Source: Niallia taxi
GTDB taxonomy: Bacteria > Bacillota > Bacilli > Bacillales > Cytobacillaceae
Length of the DNA stretch: 64,000 bases
NCBI RefSeq assembly: GCF_032818155.1
Contig: NZ_CP102589.1
Coordinates: forward strand, 204,001 to 268,000
Direction: 5' to 3'
Below the pieces are notes generated by a model. It did no database searches and was not told the DNA's origin. It worked only from the letters and a program-made list of their open reading frames with translations. Shown here in pieces: positions 1 through 8,869 of this stretch (position 1 is the first letter of the stretch; every line of letters begins with the position of its first letter). Both the position numbers and the translations under genes were made by a program.

Positions 1-1
1 T

Positions 2-208
2 CACCAGGCTGCTGAAGCGTTAGGCATCGGCTCCAATATCGGCACTAATTCGATGCGCAAGACATTTGGCTATCATGCTTATAAGCGAGGTGTTGCTATT
101 TCCTTACTGCAAAAGCATTTCCACCATTCTACAAAGCAAGAGACTTACAAGTTCCTTGGGATTAACAAAGAAGAGGTAACCATTCCTCGCATCGATGTAA
201 ATTTATAA
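2..208 (+). CDS. Tyrosine recombinase/integrase, C-terminal fragment cut by window edge
   Basis: An open frame enters from the left edge and stops with TAA at 206-208, giving 68 residues. It contains NSMRKTFGYHAYK, which resembles the box-II region (HxLRKTFG) of tyrosine recombinases, followed by HHSTKQETYKFLGI, which resembles the end of the catalytic domain where the nucleophilic Tyr normally sits (T-x-x-Y-x-G-I). Here Phe appears to occupy that position and a Tyr lies two residues earlier, so activity is uncertain. Only the tail is visible, so the substrate and whether it belongs to a mobile element cannot be judged. The khtTU pair starts 25 bases downstream. Confidence 0.7.
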   Translation, partial: HQAAEALGIGSNIGTNSMRKTFGYHAYKRGVAISLLQKHFHHSTKQETYKFLGINKEEVTIPRIDVNL

Positions 209-233
209 AAAATATATTAAGGAGGAAAGAAAG

Positions 234-740
234 ATGAATATCAGAGAGACTGAACTCCCTGGCATTGGAAAAAAATTCGAACTAATAACAAAAAACAACG
301 ATAAGGTAGTAATTGTCATTCATGATGATGGCAGACGCGAGGTTTATCATTTTGATGATGATGACCATGAGGAAAGCATCTCAAGCGTTACTTTCAACGA
401 TTTAGAATCAAGACAAATTGCAGGTATCCTTGGCGGGATGGCGTACAAACCAAAAGCTCTAGAAAATATCGAAATGGCCTTTAATGATTTAATTATCGAA
501 TGGTATAAGGTGGAACGCGACTCTAAAGCTGCGAATCATACGATTGGGGATATGGATATTCGCAACAACTACAAAGTAAATGTTATTGCCATCATGAAAA
601 AAGGCGCTGACAAGATGCTTAGCCCTGGGCCAGACACATTAGTTGAAGCAGGCGACACCCTTGTCATATCAGGAGAAAGGCAGCACTTAAAGAAAATAAT
701 ACTTGAGCAATTGACTAAAAGCACTGGAGGTGACACTTAA
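234..740 (+). CDS. khtT: K+/H+ antiporter regulatory subunit KhtT
   Basis: The 168-residue cytosolic protein is the regulatory subunit that gates the KhtU antiporter. The N-terminal half opens with ELPGIGKKFEL and IHDDGRREVYHF, characteristic of the KhtT (YhaT) family. Residues ~85-165 form an RCK_C (TrkA-C) domain with the usual end pattern of a beta strand, LSPGPDTLVEAGDTLVISG and a terminal helix; in related proteins this domain binds a small ligand. AAGGAGG lies just upstream of the ATG. The stop overlaps the khtU start (TAATG), implying translational coupling. B. subtilis has a third gene, khtS, before khtT; here an integrase tail occupies that place. Confidence 0.9.
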   Translation: MNIRETELPGIGKKFELITKNNDKVVIVIHDDGRREVYHFDDDDHEESISSVTFNDLESRQIAGILGGMAYKPKALENIEMAFNDLIIEWYKVERDSKAANHTIGDMDIRNNYKVNVIAIMKKGADKMLSPGPDTLVEAGDTLVISGERQHLKKIILEQLTKSTGGDT

Positions 741-1966
741 TGGATCACTTAGTTTTTGAAGTTGGTACCGCGTTACTTCTAGTTGCCCTTGCAGCCATTT
801 TGGCGGGCAAACTGAAGTTCTCCATTATTCCATTTTTAATCATTGTCGGCATGTTGGTTGGTCCCCATGCACCCCATTTTGGAATCATTGACCTCAGATT
901 CATTGAAAGTGCCGAAATCATTAACTTTATGGGCAGAATCGGTGTGCTATTCCTCCTCTTCTATTTAGGGTTGGAATTCTCCGTTGGCAAACTGATTAAA
1001 TCAGGCCGCTCTATTGTCACTGCCGGCACAATATATATAATAATTAACTTCTCACTAGGGCTTATATACGGCTTCTTAAATGGCTTTGACGTAATCGAGG
1101 TCTTTATTATTTCGGGTATTATTACTATTTCCTCAAGCGCAATAGTAGCAAAAGTACTCGTCGATTTACGTAGAACTGGTAATGCTGAAACTGAGCTAAT
1201 ACTCGGTATTATCATGTTTGAGGATATTTTCCTTGCCGTTTATTTATCAGTCATTTCTGGTCTCGTTTTAGGAGACGCCACATCCATCGGCGGAACACTG
1301 CTTAGCATTGGTACTGCTCTCGGATATATGCTACTATTTTTCGTTATTGCCCGAAAAGGTGCACCTCTATTAAATAAACTGCTAGATATCTCTTCTAACG
1401 AGATTTTTATTATTGTCATCTTCGCAGCACTGTTTTTTGTTGCAGGCTTCTCAGAAACAATCCATGTTGCAGAAGCTATTGGCGCACTACTACTTGGACT
1501 TGTTTTCTCTGAAACAGAGCACAGCCATCGTATCGAACAGCTTGTTGTTCCTTTCCGTGATTTCTTCGGAGCTATTTTCTTCTTCAGCTTCGGATTAACG
1601 ATTGACCCATTTGAGTTAGGCGGTGCAATCTGGTTTACTCTTGGCGCTGTCATTCTGACCATTCTCGGAAACTTTATCGCAGGTATGATTGCCGGAAGAA
1701 GAACAGGCTTGTCACATAAAGCATCCGCAAACATCGGCTTAACCATTGTGTCTCGCGGTGAATTTTCCATCATTGTCGCAAACTTAGGAATCGCTGGCGG
1801 TCTCATGCCAATGCTCAAACCATTCTCTGCCCTTTACGTATTAATACTGGCTATTTTAGGTCCTTTGCTGACAAAAGAATCATCAAAAATCTTCTATTTC
1901 CTGAATAAAATCTTTAAATGGAAAAAAGTTGACACAAAAAAGAAAAAAACTAGCCAAATATCATAA
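740..1966 (+). CDS. khtU: K+/H+ antiporter membrane subunit KhtU (CPA2 family)
   Basis: This 408-residue integral membrane protein has about 12 hydrophobic segments across residues 5-385 and a short basic tail (KKVDTKKKKTS). The pattern LLFYLGLEFS, a polar break in TM4-5 and IMFEDIFLAVYLS, with acidic residues in a membrane segment, is typical of CPA2 (Kef/KhtU) cation:proton antiporters. Unlike KefC it carries no fused RCK domain; that function is supplied by khtT, whose stop codon overlaps this start. The likely role is K+ efflux coupled to proton uptake at alkaline pH or under stress. The gene ends in a strong hairpin. Confidence 0.9.
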   Translation: MDHLVFEVGTALLLVALAAILAGKLKFSIIPFLIIVGMLVGPHAPHFGIIDLRFIESAEIINFMGRIGVLFLLFYLGLEFSVGKLIKSGRSIVTAGTIYIIINFSLGLIYGFLNGFDVIEVFIISGIITISSSAIVAKVLVDLRRTGNAETELILGIIMFEDIFLAVYLSVISGLVLGDATSIGGTLLSIGTALGYMLLFFVIARKGAPLLNKLLDISSNEIFIIVIFAALFFVAGFSETIHVAEAIGALLLGLVFSETEHSHRIEQLVVPFRDFFGAIFFFSFGLTIDPFELGGAIWFTLGAVILTILGNFIAGMIAGRRTGLSHKASANIGLTIVSRGEFSIIVANLGIAGGLMPMLKPFSALYVLILAILGPLLTKESSKIFYFLNKIFKWKKVDTKKKKTSQIS

Positions 1967-1984
1967 CTTTTTGTTATGATATTT
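1956..1984 (+). terminator. Hairpin at the end of khtU, probable terminator
   Basis: A perfect 12-bp inverted repeat (AAATATCATAAC / GTTATGATATTT) with a 5-base loop overlaps the khtU stop codon. No long T-run follows, so it may be a weak terminator or a 3'-end stabiliser. Confidence 0.55.
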
Positions 1985-2043
1985 CTCCATTTAAGGTAAA
2001 ATTAAGGTAAAGATGTATATCAATAAGGGTCAGGAGAAGGAGA

Positions 2044-3075
2044 ATGGAGTTAGTAAATAAATTAATAGCAAATAAAAGTGCAAAACGAATTGTCATTTTC
2101 GGATTGCTTATTCTGGGGATTTACTTTTTAAGAAGTATGGTTAACCTAATGCTTTTTACCTTTATCCTTTCATTTTTAATGGATAGGCTAGAAAAAATTA
2201 TTTCTAAAAAAATCCCAATCAAAAGAAACATTATCGTCAGCCTGCTTTACCTTATAACAATCAGTTTATTGTCGTATGGATTTATTAAGTATTTACCGAT
2301 GCTCGTTGAGGAAATTACAGCATTGATTAGGCAGCTTATTGATTTTTACTCTCGCCCTCACGATAATGCCGTCTTGAATTATGTAGTAACAGCCATTCAA
2401 GCTAGGGACATTAACAGCTATTTGGAACAAGGACTTGGTTTTATTGTCGTATACTTTACGAATATCAGTGCATTTAGCATTCAGTTCTTGCTCGCGATTA
2501 TATTAAGCTTTTTCTTCTTGCTGGAAAAGCCAAGACTCATTAAATACAAAGAAAATTTTAAAACAAGCAAGATTGCTGCTTTTTATAACGAGATAGCTTT
2601 TTTCGGAAAAAAATTCGTTTTAACATTCGGGAAAGTTCTTGAAGCACAGTTTATTATTGCGTTAGTCAATTGTATTTTAACAACGATTGGTTTATGGATT
2701 TTAGGATTCCCTCAATTGCTCGGCCTTTCCATCATGGTTTTCCTATTTGGTTTGATACCCGTAGCTGGAGTTATTATTTCTCTAATCCCGCTTTTAACAA
2801 TTGGTTATACGATTGGCGGTTATATGTATATAATTATCCTCATCGTATTTATCTGCATAATACATGCGCTGGAAGCCTATGTTCTTAACCCAAAATTAAT
2901 GTCTTCCAAAACAGATTTGCCTGTTTTCTTCACATTCATTGTGCTGATTTTCTCAGAGCATTTCTTTGGAGTTTGGGGCTTAATTCTCGGGATACCTGTA
3001 TTTGTATTCCTGCTTGATATCCTCCAAGTTCAGAGTATTCATACGGAAGATAAACAAAAAAAGTCGATGGAGTAA
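2044..3075 (+). CDS. AI-2E family transporter (PF01594-type membrane protein)
   Basis: The 343-residue polytopic membrane protein has hydrophobic segments near residues 15-50, 65-90, 135-165, 200-260 and 265-325. It follows the AI-2E family plan: an N-terminal helical pair, a long amphipathic middle stretch, and a C-terminal bundle containing FGLIPVAGVIISLIPL and the conserved NPKLMSSKTDLPVF loop. Members have been proposed to export autoinducer-2 or to act as Na+(Li+)/H+ antiporters; sequence alone does not decide. GGAGAAGGAGA precedes the ATG. The nearby K+/H+ antiporter pair fits an ion-homeostasis role, but this is inference. Confidence 0.85.
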   Translation: MELVNKLIANKSAKRIVIFGLLILGIYFLRSMVNLMLFTFILSFLMDRLEKIISKKIPIKRNIIVSLLYLITISLLSYGFIKYLPMLVEEITALIRQLIDFYSRPHDNAVLNYVVTAIQARDINSYLEQGLGFIVVYFTNISAFSIQFLLAIILSFFFLLEKPRLIKYKENFKTSKIAAFYNEIAFFGKKFVLTFGKVLEAQFIIALVNCILTTIGLWILGFPQLLGLSIMVFLFGLIPVAGVIISLIPLLTIGYTIGGYMYIIILIVFICIIHALEAYVLNPKLMSSKTDLPVFFTFIVLIFSEHFFGVWGLILGIPVFVFLLDILQVQSIHTEDKQKKSME

Positions 3076-3093
3076 TTACCATCGACTTTTTTT
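3058..3093. terminator. Bidirectional intrinsic terminator between convergent genes
   Basis: Stem AAGTCGATGG / CCATCGACTT with an 8-base loop, flanked by A-runs on the left and TTTTTTT on the right. It serves the AI-2E gene on the plus strand and ilvD on the minus strand. Confidence 0.9.
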
Positions 3094-3094
3094 G

Positions 3095-4771
3095 TTAGAT
3101 TTTCATGATTCCGCCAGTACTTGCGGAAGTAACCAATTTAGAGTATCGAGCAAGATAGCCTGTTTTAACTTTTGGCTCAAAGCCTTTCCACTCCGATTTT
3201 CTTTGTTCCCATTCTGCTTCGTCAACGATAGCATCCATTGTACGATTTTCGATATCAATAACAATATGATCGCCGTCTTTTACGAATGCAAGCGGACCGC
3301 CTTCAGCAGCTTCCGGTGAAGCATGACCGATAGATAAGCCGCGGGAAGCTCCAGAGAATCGTCCGTCTGTTACAAGCGCTACTTTTGGTCCAAGACCCAT
3401 CCCCACAATTTGCGAAGTCGGTGCAAGCATTTCCGGCATTCCCGGTCCACCCTTTGGACCTTCATAGCGGATGATTACAACATGGCCAGGCTGTACCTTG
3501 CCTTTTGAAATTCCTTCAAGGGCATCCTCTTGTGATTCAAAACAAATAGCAGGCCCTTCGTGTTTTGTGATACCATTTTGGACCCCGCCTGTTTTGATGA
3601 TTGCACCATCTGGAGCCAAATTTCCGAACAATACTGCCAATCCACCTTTTTCTGTATGCGGATTATCAATTGGACGAATAACATCATAGTTCTGTACTTC
3701 ACAGCCAGCAATATTTTCACCAAGTGTTCTGCCGGTTACAGTCAATGTATCTAAATGAAGGGCATCCTCTTTTTTCGACAGCTCATTAAGTGCTGCTGAA
3801 ACACCACCAGCTTCATGTAAATCTTCAATATGGACATCAGAGGAAGGAGCCAATTTCGACAGATGAGGAACCCTGCTTGCCACTTCATTAATTCTTTCAA
3901 GCGGATAATCAATTCCTGCTTCATTAGCTAATGCCAATGTATGCAAGACAGTATTTGTCGAACCGCCCAATGCCATGTCCAATGCGAATGCATTATCGAT
4001 CGCTTTTTCTGTTACGATATCTAACGGCTTGATGTCCTTATCAATTAATTCCATTAGTTGTTTTGCTGATTTCTTAACGAAATCTCTGCGCTCTGGAGCA
4101 ACAGCTAGAATCGTTCCGTTTCCTGGCAAAGCAAGTCCTAAAGCTTCTGCTAAGCAGTTCATGGAATTAGCTGTGAACATACCTGAACATGATCCGCAAG
4201 TCGGACAGCCAAATTGCTCTAATTCCAGCAATCCTTTTTCATCAATTTTTCCTGATTGGAAAGCTCCTACACCTTCGAATACAGATGATAAAGAAATCTT
4301 TTTACCATCGCTTGTAACCCCAGCCTTCATTGGTCCGCCGCTGACAAATACTGTTGGAATGTTAAGGCGCATCGCTGCCATCATCATCCCTGGTGTGATT
4401 TTGTCGCAGTTCGGGATACAAACCATTCCATCAAACCAGTGCGCAGAAACTACTGTTTCAATAGAGTCTGCAATGATTTCTCTACTTGGAAGAGAATATC
4501 TCATCCCAATATGACCCATAGCAATCCCATCATCAACACCAATTGTATTCATTTCAAATGGCACTCCGCCCGCTTCTCTAATCGCTTCTTTCACGATTTT
4601 TCCGAACTCTTGTAAATGGACATGTCCTGGAACAATATCAATATATGAATTTACCACCGCAATAAATGGTTTATTGAAATCCTCTTCTTTTACCCCTGCT
4701 GCTCGCAATAGGCTTCGGTGCGGTGCACGGTCGAAACCTTTTTTGATCATGTTGCTTCTTAACTCTGCCAC
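3095..4771 (-). CDS. ilvD: Dihydroxy-acid dehydratase
   Basis: The 558-residue enzyme dehydrates 2,3-dihydroxy-isovalerate and -methylvalerate to the 2-keto acids, the penultimate step of valine and isoleucine synthesis. IlvD/Edd motifs are clear: NCDKITPG (Cys122) and [12 protein letters not shown] (Cys192, Cys195) ligate the Fe-S cluster. The N-terminal PGHVHL segment has no Cys, as in the oxygen-sensitive [4Fe-4S] enzymes rather than the [2Fe-2S] type. The start is GTG with GGAGGGG upstream. The gene stands alone, away from other ilv genes. A CodY-like site lies about 100 bases upstream. Length matches the family. Confidence 0.97.
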   Translation of the reverse strand: MAELRSNMIKKGFDRAPHRSLLRAAGVKEEDFNKPFIAVVNSYIDIVPGHVHLQEFGKIVKEAIREAGGVPFEMNTIGVDDGIAMGHIGMRYSLPSREIIADSIETVVSAHWFDGMVCIPNCDKITPGMMMAAMRLNIPTVFVSGGPMKAGVTSDGKKISLSSVFEGVGAFQSGKIDEKGLLELEQFGCPTCGSCSGMFTANSMNCLAEALGLALPGNGTILAVAPERRDFVKKSAKQLMELIDKDIKPLDIVTEKAIDNAFALDMALGGSTNTVLHTLALANEAGIDYPLERINEVASRVPHLSKLAPSSDVHIEDLHEAGGVSAALNELSKKEDALHLDTLTVTGRTLGENIAGCEVQNYDVIRPIDNPHTEKGGLAVLFGNLAPDGAIIKTGGVQNGITKHEGPAICFESQEDALEGISKGKVQPGHVVIIRYEGPKGGPGMPEMLAPTSQIVGMGLGPKVALVTDGRFSGASRGLSIGHASPEAAEGGPLAFVKDGDHIVIDIENRTMDAIVDEAEWEQRKSEWKGFEPKVKTGYLARYSKLVTSASTGGIMKI

Positions 4772-5079
4772 TTATACCCCTCCATTTTCCGATTAAAAAG
4801 AATTATCTGTATATTTAAACTTTAAATCATTGTAACACTATCATAGAAAAATTGGTATAATTTCTTCTCATCGTTTTCAGAAAAAATATATATATCAAAT
4901 AAAACACGCTTTATCTTTTAAAATAAGGACCATCATCACATTTAACGTTAAGTATTCTAACATAATTCCACTTTTGTTTATTCTTCCCTTCTACTAGACT
5001 GTTGCCGATTTATTATTTCAAAATAGCTTTATTCTTATAAAAAAAGCACCCTAGCAAATTAGGGTGCACATCAAACTAA
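4772..5079 (-). promoter_or_regulatory. ilvD upstream region: extended -10 and CodY-like box
   Basis: This 308-base gap holds no convincing gene. On the minus strand an extended -10 (TG-T-TACAAT) lies at 4829-4834. About 40 bases upstream, 4872-4886 carries the core TTTTCAGAAAA, which agrees with the CodY consensus AATTTTCWGAAAATT at 11 of 15 positions. CodY control of branched-chain amino acid genes is well known in Bacillus, so the placement is plausible. The rest is AT-rich, apart from the aldo-keto reductase terminator at 5037-5067. Confidence 0.45.
5037..5067 (-). terminator. Intrinsic terminator of the aldo-keto reductase gene
   Basis: Stem GCACCCTA / TAGGGTGC with a 6-base loop, followed on the minus strand by a run of eight T residues. 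Confidence 0.92.
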
Positions 5080-6012
5080 TCAGGAAAAGATCCTGCTAAT
5101 CCTTGCTGTTTCATCATCTGTCAAATCGACATCTAATGTTCTTAAGTTATTTTGCAGCTGTGCGACCGTTTTAGCGCCTGGTATAATTACATCCACTGCA
5201 GGCTGCTTTAAAAGCCACGCTAGCGCCAAGTGAGTTGCATCAAAGCCCTTTTCTTTAGCCAATGCTTTTAACTGCTCAACCTTTTCCAAGTTTTGCAGGA
5301 ATGCATCTCCTTGAAAAAGCGGATCCTTCGCCCGGATATCATCAAATTTAGCATCCTTGGAGAACTTTCCTGTCAGCAAACCTGATGCTAACGGGAAATA
5401 TGGTACAAAGCTTATGCCGTTTTCCACACAATATGGCAAAAAGGAGTTTTCCGCTTCTCTTTTCAAAAGCGAATATTCTCCTTGAAAGACTTCCAAGTAA
5501 CCATCCTTGTTAAATTCCTTTAATTGCTCTGCATTTAAGTTAGATGCGCCAACTGCTCCAATTTTCCCTTCGTCCTTTAGCTCCTTAAGCGTACCTGCCA
5601 CTTCTGCCAATGGAGTGGTACCATCTGGATAATGAACATAAAACAAATCAATATGATCAGTCTGCAGTTTTTTCAAGCTTTCCTCTACAGAGTCTCTTAA
5701 GAATTGACGGCTATTATCTAACACAATTTTTCCGTCCACTGGCTTATGCGCTGCTTTGCTGGCAATTACTACTTTATCTCTGTTTCCACGCTCTTTGAGC
5801 ACTTCCCCGATCAATTCCTCTGACTTTCCAAGCCCATAAATAAAAGCAGTATCTAAAAAGTCTACTCCTGCATCCAAGGCCGCATTGACTACTTCCTTAC
5901 CAGTTGCATCTTTTAAGTTAGGAAATAAATTATGTCCTCCAACAGAGTTTGCTCCATAACCTAGCTTTGTCACTTGCATTGAGGTTTTTCCAATTTGAAC
6001 TTTGCTACTCAA
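5080..6012 (-). CDS. iolS: IolS-like aldo-keto reductase
   Basis: The protein is close to B. subtilis IolS (AKR11 family), an NADP(H)-dependent cytosolic oxidoreductase. The aldo-keto reductase tetrad is visible: Asp and Tyr in LDTAFIYG, Lys in IASKAAHK, His in FYVHYPD. The cofactor-binding end [13 protein letters not shown] is also present. An ATG frame extends to 6138, but those extra residues look non-coding. AAGGAG lies ten bases before a TTG at 6010-6012, giving 310 residues, exactly the IolS length, so that start is preferred. The physiological substrate is unknown; no inositol genes are nearby. Confidence 0.88.
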   Translation of the reverse strand: MSSKVQIGKTSMQVTKLGYGANSVGGHNLFPNLKDATGKEVVNAALDAGVDFLDTAFIYGLGKSEELIGEVLKERGNRDKVVIASKAAHKPVDGKIVLDNSRQFLRDSVEESLKKLQTDHIDLFYVHYPDGTTPLAEVAGTLKELKDEGKIGAVGASNLNAEQLKEFNKDGYLEVFQGEYSLLKREAENSFLPYCVENGISFVPYFPLASGLLTGKFSKDAKFDDIRAKDPLFQGDAFLQNLEKVEQLKALAKEKGFDATHLALAWLLKQPAVDVIIPGAKTVAQLQNNLRTLDVDLTDDETARISRIFS

Positions 6013-6209
6013 AATAATCCATCTCCTTGTTTCCATATTCGGGATTGTAGGAAAATCAAATTCCTGCGAAGAATATTGCCCTTCTCTTCTATTATGGGAA
6101 TCCTTGGATAAATAGTAAAGTAATCTGCACTTCTGCATTTTCGCCTTCTACTTTAATTTAAGAGACCATATATATATAATGTATTTATAACATGAAAGGA
6201 TTTTGAGAT

Positions 6210-6848
6210 TTGAAAGTGTACATACCGAAAAAAATCATCCTACTAGCTTTTCTGACTCTTTTATTTATCATATGGATTCAGACGGATATCGAATTGGCTC
6301 TCAACTTCCCAATAATCCTCCTTCTGCTTGTCCCAATGTGGGTTTACTACAGAATTTATCGTTCGAAGAAAAAACAAGTTATCAACGCGAAAAGAGAATT
6401 TCTCGTTAATATCTTTTTTCTTTATTTATTGATGGTCATGTATGTTACATTGACTCCCTTCCATTTCACTCCTTCTGGCAATAGAGGGAATATCAACTTG
6501 GTACCGTATGTGCAAATACTTTATCAATATGAAAATAAGCCTTCTATTTTTTGGATGCTTTATACACTAGGCAATATTATCATGTTTATTCCTTTTGGCT
6601 TACTAGTACCCTCCATTTATCGGCGCAGATTCAAATGGCTTGTGACAATCTTTCTAGGGGCCTTTGCTTCGTTAACAATTGAGGTTACTCAGTACTTTTT
6701 TACAGTTGGGCGTGCCGCAGATATTGATGACTTTATTTTGAATGTATTTGGAAGTCTATTGGGATATTTTTTATACAAATTTACAAAGATAATAAAAAGT
6801 AAATATCCGGAAAATATCCTGACAAACCAAGGACTAACTAAAAAATAA
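6210..6848 (+). CDS. VanZ-like family membrane protein
   Basis: The 212-residue protein has about five membrane segments (two between residues 7-45, then ~60-78, 105-125, 130-160 and 170-190). The VanZ-like signature is present: LTPFHFTP, N-x-x-PF-x-x-x with FIPFGLLVP, then ASLTIEVTQYFFTVGRAADIDDFILN. VanZ confers low-level teicoplanin resistance in enterococci, but most family members are uncharacterised envelope proteins. The start is TTG at 6210 with AAAGGA nine bases upstream. Transcription probably begins at the TATATATAATG stretch near 6170. Confidence 0.82.
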   Translation: MKVYIPKKIILLAFLTLLFIIWIQTDIELALNFPIILLLLVPMWVYYRIYRSKKKQVINAKREFLVNIFFLYLLMVMYVTLTPFHFTPSGNRGNINLVPYVQILYQYENKPSIFWMLYTLGNIIMFIPFGLLVPSIYRRRFKWLVTIFLGAFASLTIEVTQYFFTVGRAADIDDFILNVFGSLLGYFLYKFTKIIKSKYPENILTNQGLTKK

Positions 6849-6850
6849 TG

Positions 6851-6897
6851 AAAAAAAAAGCCACATTGCTTTACTAGGCAATGTGGCTTTTCCTTTT
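6851..6897. terminator. Bidirectional terminator between vanZ-like gene and murB
   Basis: Ten-base stem GCCACATTGC / GCAATGTGGC, flanked by a long A-run and TTTTCCTTTT. Confidence 0.92.
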
Positions 6898-6901
6898 ACA
6901 A

Positions 6902-7816
6902 CTACTTATCTTCCCCAATTATTCTAACTTCTGTTTCCAAGTTAACGTCATAATTCTCTTTGACCGTTTTTTGTACATGTTTGATTAGGGAAATATAATC
7001 GTCTGCAGTCGCATTATCTACGTTTACGATAAAGCCGGCATGCTTTGTAGAGACTTGCGCCCCTCCAATTTTTGTTCCTTGAAGATTGCTGTCTTGGATC
7101 AATTTTCCGGCAAAGTAACCTGGCGGCCTTTTGAAGACACTGCCGCATGACGGATATTCTAAAGGCTGTTTTGATTCTCGAAGATAGGTTAATTCGTCCA
7201 TCTTCGCTTTAATCACATCATAGCTTCCAGCTTGAAGCTGAAAGACTGCTTCTATCACTACATAGTTGTTTTTCGCAATATTACTAGTGCGATATCCTAG
7301 TTCCAAGTCTTCCTTTTGAACAGAGATAATTTCACCCTCAGCTGTAAGTACAGTGGCGCTTTCTAACACATCTGCAATTTCACCACCATAAGCTCCGGCA
7401 TTCATGTAAAGAGCACCACCGATTGAGCCTGGAATTCCACACGCAAATTCAAGACCTGTTAAGGATTGCTCCAATGCAAATCTAGATGTGTCAATGAGGG
7501 CTGCTCCACTTTGAGCAAATACCTTATCGCCTTCTAGTCGAATATTCGCAAGCTTCGTCAAGTTGAACACAGCACCGCGAATTCCGCCATCCTTGATTAG
7601 CACATTTGAACCATTTCCTAAAATCGTAATTGGGATTTCAGCCAGTAGCGCTATTTTATAAGCTTGCTGAAGCTGTTCAAACGTAGTCGGGAACAACAGG
7701 TAATCTGCATTTCCGCCGATTTTTGTATACGTATACTGACTTAATGGCTCATCTATTTTCACTTCATCTTCTGTCATTATCTGCAGTAATTTTTCTTTCA
7801 TATCATTATTTTTCAT
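6902..7816 (-). CDS. murB: UDP-N-acetylmuramate dehydrogenase (UDP-N-acetylenolpyruvoylglucosamine reductase)
   Basis: MurB reduces UDP-GlcNAc-enolpyruvate to UDP-MurNAc with NADPH and FAD, the second committed step of peptidoglycan synthesis in the cytosol. The 304-residue protein has the FAD domain motifs GNGSNVLI (~67-74) and [21 protein letters not shown] (from 126), the catalytic Ser226 in [10 protein letters not shown], and the closing HAGFIVN and VRIIGE. It stands outside any division and cell-wall cluster, so it may be a second, dispersed murB as many bacilli have. The start ATG has an AGAAGG-type RBS. Confidence 0.96.
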   Translation of the reverse strand: MKNNDMKEKLLQIMTEDEVKIDEPLSQYTYTKIGGNADYLLFPTTFEQLQQAYKIALLAEIPITILGNGSNVLIKDGGIRGAVFNLTKLANIRLEGDKVFAQSGAALIDTSRFALEQSLTGLEFACGIPGSIGGALYMNAGAYGGEIADVLESATVLTAEGEIISVQKEDLELGYRTSNIAKNNYVVIEAVFQLQAGSYDVIKAKMDELTYLRESKQPLEYPSCGSVFKRPPGYFAGKLIQDSNLQGTKIGGAQVSTKHAGFIVNVDNATADDYISLIKHVQKTVKENYDVNLETEVRIIGEDK

Positions 7817-7982
7817 AATCTCAACCTTCTGTTAATATTTCGGTCTTTAAAAGCACTTTATCATTGTATAACAATCTTACTTATCCTAACGACAACAATT
7901 ATCTTTTTTATATGAATTTTATATTTTTGTAACATTATATGAGGTAACCAGCTGCTTTATGTCTTTATAACTGGCCGTTATC

Positions 7983-8804
7983 TCAGCTTGGAGCTAACGA
8001 TTTTTCTTTTCTAGGTTCCATTCCTACCAAGTCATACGATAAGCAAGCAGGCTTATTTGTTCTTGGGTCTGTCACTATTTCTGCATCCACATGAAAAACA
8101 TCCTTCAAAACCGCTGCAGTCATTACCTCATTCGGTGTACCTTCTTTTATCAGCTGACCCTTTTTCATTGCAATCATCTTATCAGAAAAACGCGAAGCGT
8201 GGTTAAGATCATGGATCACCATCACAATTGTTCTTTGCTCTTCTTCGTTAAGCTTTTTAAGTAACTGAAGCACCTCTAGCTGATGGGCCATATCAAGATA
8301 GGTAGTCGGCTCATCCAGTAAAAGAAGCTCCGTCTCTTGAGCAATTGCCATAGCTATCCATGCTCTTTGTCTTTGTCCGCCTGATAAGGTATCTACTTCT
8401 TGGTATTTCCATTCAGACAAGCCTGTAACCTCAAGGGCCCATTCAATTACTTCTTTATCTCTTTCCCCTAATCTGCCAAAGCCCTTTTGATGAGGGGAGC
8501 GACCATAGGAAACAAGCTCATACGTTGTTAAGCCGTTCGGAGAATCTGGAGATTGGGGCAGCACTGCCATTTTTTTAGCGATATTTTTGGTGGGAATCTT
8601 TTGAATGGCTTCGCCATCCAAGTAAATTGCGCCAGCCTTCACTTTATTTAACCTAGCTAAAGCCTTTAATATCGTCGACTTTCCACAACCATTTGGTCCG
8701 ATAATCGTCGTGATTTTCCCAGTTTCTATTTCCAAACTCAATTGCTCCACAATAATTTTTTCGTCATAGCCTATCTTTACATCTTTTGCTGAAAGGATAT
8801 TCAT
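7983..8804 (-). CDS. Iron-siderophore ABC transporter ATP-binding protein (FecE/YusV family), no permease nearby
   Basis: The 273-residue ATPase has Walker A GPNGCGKST (~37-45), Q-loop LPQSPDSP, signature LSGGQRQRAWIA (~140), Walker B LLLLDEPTTYLD and the H-loop VIHDLNHA. The AxxLPQSP and TYLDMAHQLEVL segments are typical of FecE/FepC/YusV ATPases for ferric siderophores. No permease or binding protein is adjacent. B. subtilis YusV is likewise unlinked and powers several siderophore systems, so this may be a shared ATPase. No Fur-box-like 19-mer was seen upstream. A related ATPase with its own permeases lies at 61.7-64 kb. Confidence 0.9.
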   Translation of the reverse strand: MNILSAKDVKIGYDEKIIVEQLSLEIETGKITTIIGPNGCGKSTILKALARLNKVKAGAIYLDGEAIQKIPTKNIAKKMAVLPQSPDSPNGLTTYELVSYGRSPHQKGFGRLGERDKEVIEWALEVTGLSEWKYQEVDTLSGGQRQRAWIAMAIAQETELLLLDEPTTYLDMAHQLEVLQLLKKLNEEEQRTIVMVIHDLNHASRFSDKMIAMKKGQLIKEGTPNEVMTAAVLKDVFHVDAEIVTDPRTNKPACLSYDLVGMEPRKEKSLAPS

Positions 8805-8869
8805 TTAGAAGCTTCACTCCTTGCTTTTCCCTGCCTAACGCAATCATGCGCAAATGCTTGTCCTAAAAG

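Noticed and set aside
1240..1818. 192-residue antisense frame within khtU
   Set aside because: Shadow of the khtU coding frame, low-complexity composition and no RBS. Likewise for the antisense frames in sulP (36849-37781) and cysP (50137-50898).
8805..8869. Fur box for the siderophore ATPase
   Set aside because: No GATAATGATTATCATTATC-like sequence on either strand in this gap.
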